A stretch of DNA of 64,000 nucleotides, taken from CAYPTY01 sp965659005. GTDB lineage: Bacteria > Bacteroidota > Rhodothermia > Balneolales > Balneolaceae. The notes below the pieces were generated by a model. The model worked only from the letters and a program-made list of their open reading frames with translations, did not search any database and was not told the DNA's origin. The position numbers and the translations under genes are program-made. The stretch is taken from positions 34,744 to 98,743 of the forward strand of contig CBFHVG010000052.1 in NCBI GenBank assembly GCA_965659005.1, read 5' to 3'. This document shows positions 62,144 to 64,000 of this stretch, piece by piece. Position 1 is the first letter of the stretch; each line of letters starts with the position of its first letter.

Positions 62144-62221
62144 CGGTAAATTTACCGTAGCGATTTTAAACTTTTGCTCAGTTTATTATTGCTCAGTGTA
62201 AAACACACTTAAATTTGCTCA
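62144..62221. promoter_or_regulatory. Palindrome and three TTGCTCA heptamers upstream of the repeat protein gene
   Basis: CGGTAAATTTACCG (62144-62157) is a perfect palindrome. The heptamer TTGCTCA occurs at 62174, 62189 and 62215, with an inner GTGTAAAACAC inverted repeat between the second and third. All lie within about 95 bases of the ATG at 62238. Three copies in 48 bases look non-random, but the role is unknown. Confidence 0.4.
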
Positions 62222-62237
62222 ATGAATCAACACCGAT

Positions 62238-63005
62238 ATGTCAACAAAATTTCAAAAAAATCTTCGAAATGACCTGAATCAATATGATTCAGATTACCGA
62301 TCCGAATCCGCTTTTAGTAAAGAGCAGGAAGAAAAAGGATTTACTTTACCCAAATTCATTCTTTTAGTGGCATTTTTATCCGTATTCGGATTTTATATTA
62401 CGTCTCAGTTCTCATTCAGTGATGATGTTGCCGCACCAGTAGAAAATATTTTTTCCTCACTTGATGAACCCAGTGATGAACTTCTAGCTGGCATGGGTTC
62501 CTGGATGACAGACATGGGTTATGGTGAACTCTCGAGAGCAGAGTTAATCGAACTTAGAAGAGCTGGAGTTACAGCTACCAATACTTCAGAACTAAGGGAT
62601 CTTGGTTATACTGATTTATCGCTGGATGATCTGAAAGAATTAGGAAGAGCCAATGTAGATGCTTCATATGTAGAAGATCTTCAAAATATCGGCTATTCAA
62701 ATCTTACTGTTGAGCAGATGATAGATATGCAAAAAGCTGACGTAAGTGTCACTTTTGCAAGCATGATGAAATCACTGGGATATGATCTAACACCGGAAGA
62801 TCTTGCACAACTAAGAAGTTCAGGTGTCACTGCATTCTTTACATCAAATATGAATGATCTTGGATACGAGAATATCAGCAAGGAGGATCTGATAAGAATG
62901 CGATCTATAGGTGTCACACATGAAATGGTAGAGGACTTAATCGAAGCCAGAGGCAACACACCAACAATTGATGAGATTGTTAGATATCGAATTAGCAATC
63001 AGTAA
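62238..63005 (+). CDS. Membrane-anchored protein with five tandem 28-29-residue repeats
   Basis: The 255-residue protein has a cytoplasmic N-tail, one hydrophobic helix (about residues 38-56, FILLVAFLSVFGFYITSQF), an acidic linker, and then five repeats at residues 93-236. Each repeat begins with M/L/I-G-Y, followed by a L/I-S/T-x2-x-L/M core and a GVT/NVD/DVS turn, for example LGYTDLSLDDLKELGRANV. The period is 29 residues, with one repeat of 28. Similar LGYxxLsxdeLixLRxhGVtp repeats occur after the membrane domain of BlaR1/M56-type peptidases, but no peptidase domain is present here. It likely extends from the membrane as a binding scaffold. The function is unknown. Confidence 0.7.
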   Translation: MSTKFQKNLRNDLNQYDSDYRSESAFSKEQEEKGFTLPKFILLVAFLSVFGFYITSQFSFSDDVAAPVENIFSSLDEPSDELLAGMGSWMTDMGYGELSRAELIELRRAGVTATNTSELRDLGYTDLSLDDLKELGRANVDASYVEDLQNIGYSNLTVEQMIDMQKADVSVTFASMMKSLGYDLTPEDLAQLRSSGVTAFFTSNMNDLGYENISKEDLIRMRSIGVTHEMVEDLIEARGNTPTIDEIVRYRISNQ

Positions 63006-63042
63006 AGCGACCTGACTTAATAGTTAAAAAAGCATTACTTTG

Positions 63043-63070
63043 AAGCTCCTCCATAAGAGGAGCTTTTTTT
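63043..63070 (+). terminator. Rho-independent terminator of the repeat protein gene
   Basis: AAGCTCCTC (63043-63051) and GAGGAGCTT (63057-63065) form a perfect nine-base stem with a five-base loop and a T-run. Confidence 0.9.
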
Positions 63071-63091
63071 ATTCACTAAGTGCTTAAGGTT

Positions 63092-64000
63092 ATGTCTACT
63101 ATGCAATTACCCGAGGTTGAGCTTAATATTTACAGTCCTAAGAATCCAGTTGAAGCAACTGTGGTTGAGAACTATGTAGCTACTAAGGAAAGTAGCCCAA
63201 ATATTATTAGACACATTACTTTTGATGTGTCAGGTACGGACCTGGTTGGAAGGGTGAGAGTAGGGCAATCAATTGGAGTTCAGGCGCCTGGTTTAACGGA
63301 TAAAGGAAGACCACATAAAATTCGCTTGTACTCGGTATCATCACCAACAGAAGGTGAAGGTGGCAAACAACACCTCATTTCAACAACAGTTAAGAGAGTG
63401 GTAGAAGAAATTAATGATCACGAGCTGTATCTGGGTGTGTGTTCTAATTATATAGCTAATTTGAAAGTGGGTGATAAAGTACTTTTAACTGGGCCAAGCG
63501 GTAAAAGATTTTTGCTTCCCGAAAATGAACAAGACTATAACTATCTCTTTTTTGCAGCAGGAACAGGCATTGCTCCATTTAGGGGAATGATTATGGAACT
63601 GCTAAATCAGGATTATCAAAATGATGTAGCTTTGATTTTTGGGTGCCCTTATAGAACAGACCTTCTTTATGATAATTATTTCACTGAATTAAGTGAATCA
63701 AATGAGCATTTTCATTACTTGACCCGTGTTTCCAGAGAAGATCGCAGACCAGATGGTTCAAAATATTATGTTCAAACTGCGCTGGAAGATTACAAGGATT
63801 TATTGTCCGAAATCCTTAAAAAAGACAATACATTACTCTATATTTGTGGGCTCAAAGGAATGGAGGTTGGCATATACCATCAGCTAGCCCTTCAGGGTCT
63901 AACTGACTATTTGAGAATAAAGGCACCTCTTGACGAGCAGGATCCTAAAACATGGGATTATGAGTCAATGAAAAAGTGCTTAAAACCATCCGATAGAACC
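63092..64000 (+). CDS. Plant-type ferredoxin--NADP reductase-like flavoprotein (partial, runs off right edge)
   Basis: Plant-type FNRs move electrons between ferredoxin or flavodoxin and NADP. The 303 visible residues start at the ATG at 63092. FAD-binding: HKIRLYSVSSP (RxYS) and the ISTTVKRVV strand, with GVCSNYIANL (the GxxSNYL-type element). NADP-binding: FFAAGTGIAPFRGMIMELL and ALIFGCPYRTDLLYDNYF, then YICGLKGMEVGIYHQLA. KVGDKVLLTGPSGKRFLLP links them. The pattern is closest to the plant/cyanobacterial and BoxA type rather than thioredoxin-reductase-like FNR. No stop is reached at 64000; the C-terminal aromatic end is missing. Confidence 0.88.
   Translation, partial: MSTMQLPEVELNIYSPKNPVEATVVENYVATKESSPNIIRHITFDVSGTDLVGRVRVGQSIGVQAPGLTDKGRPHKIRLYSVSSPTEGEGGKQHLISTTVKRVVEEINDHELYLGVCSNYIANLKVGDKVLLTGPSGKRFLLPENEQDYNYLFFAAGTGIAPFRGMIMELLNQDYQNDVALIFGCPYRTDLLYDNYFTELSESNEHFHYLTRVSREDRRPDGSKYYVQTALEDYKDLLSEILKKDNTLLYICGLKGMEVGIYHQLALQGLTDYLRIKAPLDEQDPKTWDYESMKKCLKPSDRT

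Noticed and set aside
1..64000. tRNA, rRNA, CRISPR, insertion sequence, toxin-antitoxin or phage defence module
   Set aside because: I looked for cloverleaf ends, regularly spaced repeats, transposase motifs and paired small genes and found none. The RHH protein has no toxin partner, so a toxin-antitoxin reading was dropped.

Overview
The window looks like a chromosomal segment of a low-GC Gram-negative bacterium of the Bacteroidota/Balneolota group (Balneola/Gracilimonas-like). This placement is inferred from gene content: a giant SprA type IX secretion translocon, a type III glutamine synthetase, a nearly complete menaquinone pathway, paired LptF/LptG permeases, a GldE-like CNNM/CBS protein, DUF2805, DUF3467 and DUF4290-like small proteins, and many starts without a visible Shine-Dalgarno. 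I saw no rRNA, tRNA, CRISPR array, insertion sequence, phage or plasmid module. Most of the window is ordinary core genome.

Layout. 1-5 kb: edge-truncated pgsA, then cinA, an outer-membrane barrel protein, ftsX and a Fur-family regulator. 5-10 kb: an acyl-CoA synthetase, then a minus-strand operon (cysteine desulfurase, LOG-family protein, histidine phosphatase, DUF1499 lipoprotein). 9.8-12.9 kb: a rearranged patch in which pgk sits between an orphan type IX sorting-domain tail and a DUF1800 gene that loses its C-terminus at the pgk terminator. 12.9-19.5 kb: ssb, a GldE-like protein, murB, an M48 protease, purB and two small membrane proteins. 19.5-24.1 kb: a sterol-desaturase-like protein and menA-menC-menE. 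24.4-30 kb: glnN, a DUF2141 gene followed by a decayed MacB-type permease tail, and three small secreted proteins. 29.7-34.5 kb: the second menaquinone operon menF-menD-menH-menB. 34.7-39.4 kb: an acetyltransferase, a DUF4290-like protein, a cysteine synthase-like enzyme, DUF3467 and lptF/lptG. 39.7-46.9 kb: sprA. 46.9-51 kb: lnt, rsmI, a VOC protein, Smr and CHAD. 51-55.6 kb: folE-cysS-yidD-hisI-BI-1 and a methyltransferase. 55.7-64 kb: accessory and envelope genes including a MerC protein overlapping a ribbon-helix-helix/zinc-ribbon protein, a single-domain response regulator, a membrane-anchored repeat protein and an edge-truncated plant-type ferredoxin reductase.

How it fits together. The two men clusters encode MenF, D, H, C, E, B and A, the route from chorismate to demethylmenaquinone apart from a dedicated DHNA-CoA thioesterase; the final methyltransferase is also absent. 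SprA, LptF/G, Lnt, FtsX and the barrel protein serve envelope biogenesis. The least explained material is the MerC/RHH-zinc-ribbon pair with a perfect inverted repeat against the merC start, the five-repeat membrane protein near 62.5 kb, the broken DUF1800/sorting-domain locus around pgk, and several perfect inverted repeats directly upstream of core genes (pgk, ssb, glnN, menF).
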